Assembly: GCA_001910725.1 (NCBI GenBank) | Contig: MJGA01000017.1 | Span: 681,022 to 745,021, forward strand | DNA length: 64,000 nt | Direction: 5' to 3' | DNA from: Phanerodontia chrysosporium | Lineage: Eukaryota; Basidiomycota; Agaricomycetes; Polyporales; Phanerochaetaceae | In this document: piece by piece, positions 62,694 through 64,000 of the stretch | Layout: each line of letters starts with the position of its first letter | Position numbering within the stretch: the first letter of the stretch is position 1 | Made by a program: the position numbers and the translations under genes | Notes under the pieces: model-generated | Database searches by the model: none | Seen by the model: only the letters and a program-made list of their open reading frames with translations | What the model was told of the DNA's origin: nothing

Positions 62694-62835
62694 TTGACTA
62701 AGCTGAGCACTGCCCATCAGCTTATGAAGCTGTATAGCCTGTTCTTAAGTCAGTAGTATTGATAAGATTAGCTCTTCTTGCTCTTAACTGACATCTTGAC
62801 CTCTTGAACAATACAAACAGATAAGCCTGTGCATT
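62694..62835 (+). repeat. Diverged gypsy LTR relic 2
   Basis: GACTAAGCTGAGCACTGCCC, ATCAGCTTATGAAGCTGTATAG, and then CATCTTGACCTCTTGAACAAT and ACAGATAAGCC, in the order of the intact LTR sense strand (GCTGAGCGCTGCCCATCAGC, CGTATAGCCTGCCC, ATCTCGACCTCTTGGTCAAT, ACAGGTAAGCC). The TATA part is degraded. Confidence 0.6.
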
Positions 62836-63104
62836 GTGTCATGGATGTGATGGTGTAGCCCCATGTTTTGTCTATTTTCCTTGATTAATCTAACAAGTGA
62901 GCAGCCCTAGTTGCCCACACTCAATGCTTGGTCACTCTGCACCAGCGCCCTGATGGCACATTGCCCCTAGGTGCCAGTGCACTGCAATGCGCACTCTATC
63001 ACTGCCTGGATCATTGGTTTGCCTTGCAACTTATTTCCTGGATGGCTGAGAAGACAGTGTTATTTCTGCTGAGTTACTCTGAGCTGATCAGCCTGATGAT
63101 GCAG
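62836..63104. other. Gene-free subtelomeric DNA
   Basis: No supported ORF; words shared with 62560-62700 suggest duplicated subtelomeric sequence. Confidence 0.45.
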
Positions 63105-63275
63105 CCTGCTGACACAGGCTTGGTACGGCCTTGCTGAGCACTGGTCATCAGCTTAAGTAATTGTACAGCCTGCTCTAAAGACCTTGTAATATATAAGGGT
63201 AGCACTGCTTGCCTCTGTCTGTTATTTCAACCTCTTGGTTGATACGAACAGGTAAACTGTTGATTATATAGTAGT
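63105..63275 (+). repeat. Diverged gypsy LTR relic 3
   Basis: GTCATCAGCTTAAGTAATTG, TACAGCCTGCTCTAAAGACC, TATATAAGGGTAGC and, 34 nt on, ATTTCAACCTCTTGGTTGAT with ACAGGTAAAC. This is the best preserved of the three relics and is also in plus orientation, 0.6 kb from the telomere. Confidence 0.68.
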
Positions 63276-63842
63276 TAGTATTGAATGTTAAGTTGATTAA
63301 TAGGGACAGCTGCACGAATTAGTTTGTCACTGAGTGATTTGCTCTGGTGGGTTGAATTGTTGTTGTCACTGTCTGTTCTTTGTTGTGCAGCATTGAGTTT
63401 TTGCTCTGGAATATGTTGGCAGTATATTGTGGTGAATATGGACAGCTACAGAAGTTTGTTCATTGGTGTGTGAATTGGGGAATGAGATGTTGTTGTTGTT
63501 GCGATTTGGCCTTTGCGCTTTGTGATGTAGTGTTGAGTGTTTGCGGTGTGATGATTTTTAGGTGAGAGTTGAGAAGATGAAAGGGGAAGGCAAGTAGATA
63601 TGTGAAGTGAAGTTGGAAGTGGTGATGTGAAAGATTAATAATGAATAGTACGATGTGAAAATGTGTGAGAAAGTCAGGGGTTGAAGGATTGTGAGATTAT
63701 GGAAGGATGGAGTTTGGGAGTGTGAATGTGAATGTGAATGTGTATGGGGTAAGATGATGGAAGTTTGGGAGGTGGTGTTGAAGTGTGATATTGTGGAGGA
63801 GAGGTGATGGGCTGTGAGTTGGAGAGAGATGAGAGTGGGAGT
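63276..63842. other. G/T- and A/G-rich telomere-proximal DNA
   Basis: Strand-biased sequence with GTGAATGTGAATGTGAATG and many GTGAAG words; no gene. The block at 35160-35600, which also follows an LTR relic and precedes telomere-like bases, has a similar composition. Confidence 0.6.
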
Positions 63843-63849
63843 TGTTGGG

Positions 63850-64000
63850 CTTAGGGTTTAGGGTTTAGGGTTTAGGGTTTAGGGTTTAGGGTTTAGGGTT
63901 TAGGGTTTAGGGTTTAGGGTTTAGGGTTTAGGGTTTAGGGTTTAGGGTTTAGGGTTTAGGGTTTAGGGTTTAGGGTTTAGGTTTAGGGTTAGGGTTTAGG
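63850..64000 (+). repeat. Terminal telomere repeat, (TTTAGGG)n
   Basis: About 21 units of TTTAGGG in near-perfect register, with small slips near the right edge (TTTAGG, TTAGGG). The G-rich strand runs 5'-3' to the window edge, the orientation of a right-hand chromosome end. Confidence 0.95.

Noticed and set aside
63850..64000. Plant origin of the contig because of TTTAGGG
   Set aside because: Skt5 with a CaaX end, CreB-type USP, basidiomycete-style short introns and fungal retroelement types all point to a fungus.

Overview
The window is one end of a chromosome from a filamentous basidiomycete, probably an Agaricomycete. Genes carry many roughly 50-60 bp GT-AG introns. Conserved single-copy fungal genes fill the left 15 kb, and the right edge is a run of TTTAGGG repeats with the G-rich strand running outward, so the sequence appears to end at the telomere. 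I worked by eye with no database search. Exon borders come from splice signals, phase and family alignment from memory.

Layout. 1-14.8 kb is ordinary euchromatin: the 3' end of a Skt5/Chs4 chitin synthase activator; a WDR48/UAF1-type WD40 protein; a USP12/46 (CreB/Ubp9)-type deubiquitinase, divergent from its probable WD40 partner; the HOPS/CORVET subunit Vps11; and ATP synthase subunit j (Atp18). 16.4-32.1 kb holds two Ty3/gypsy chromoviruses in minus orientation. Both show a conserved -1 frameshift signal between gag and pol, an extra ORF before gag, and a probable Tf1/sushi-type self-primer. The second is cut off inside its outer LTR and joined to telomere-like sequence. 32.1-41.1 kb holds Penelope-like (endonuclease-lacking, Coprina/Athena-type) retroelement sequence: a solo terminal fragment, a hairpin-bearing satellite, and one full element with a 1266-codon ORF between two direct terminal repeats. 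Each terminal repeat carries a hammerhead ribozyme and starts at a short telomere-like stub.

41.1-61.8 kb is a subtelomeric gene block: two inverted paralogs of an unknown small protein with nearly identical promoters but diverged coding sequence, a third paralog, an acidic protein with a SAM-like tail, and two very large proteins I do not recognise. This block alone carries about 48 copies of a 26-bp palindrome built on the half-site CCGATCGCTGCTC. The copies sit in ten arrays, all between genes or in introns and none in my exons. 61.8-63.8 kb is gene-poor and holds old LTR relics and an inverted telomere-like tract, then the telomere.

The region records repeated chromosome-end events. LTR elements inserted, ends were apparently lost and re-capped with telomere repeats, Penelope-like elements attached to those repeats, and more DNA was added beyond them. 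The palindrome family and the three-member gene family are the parts I cannot match to anything known.
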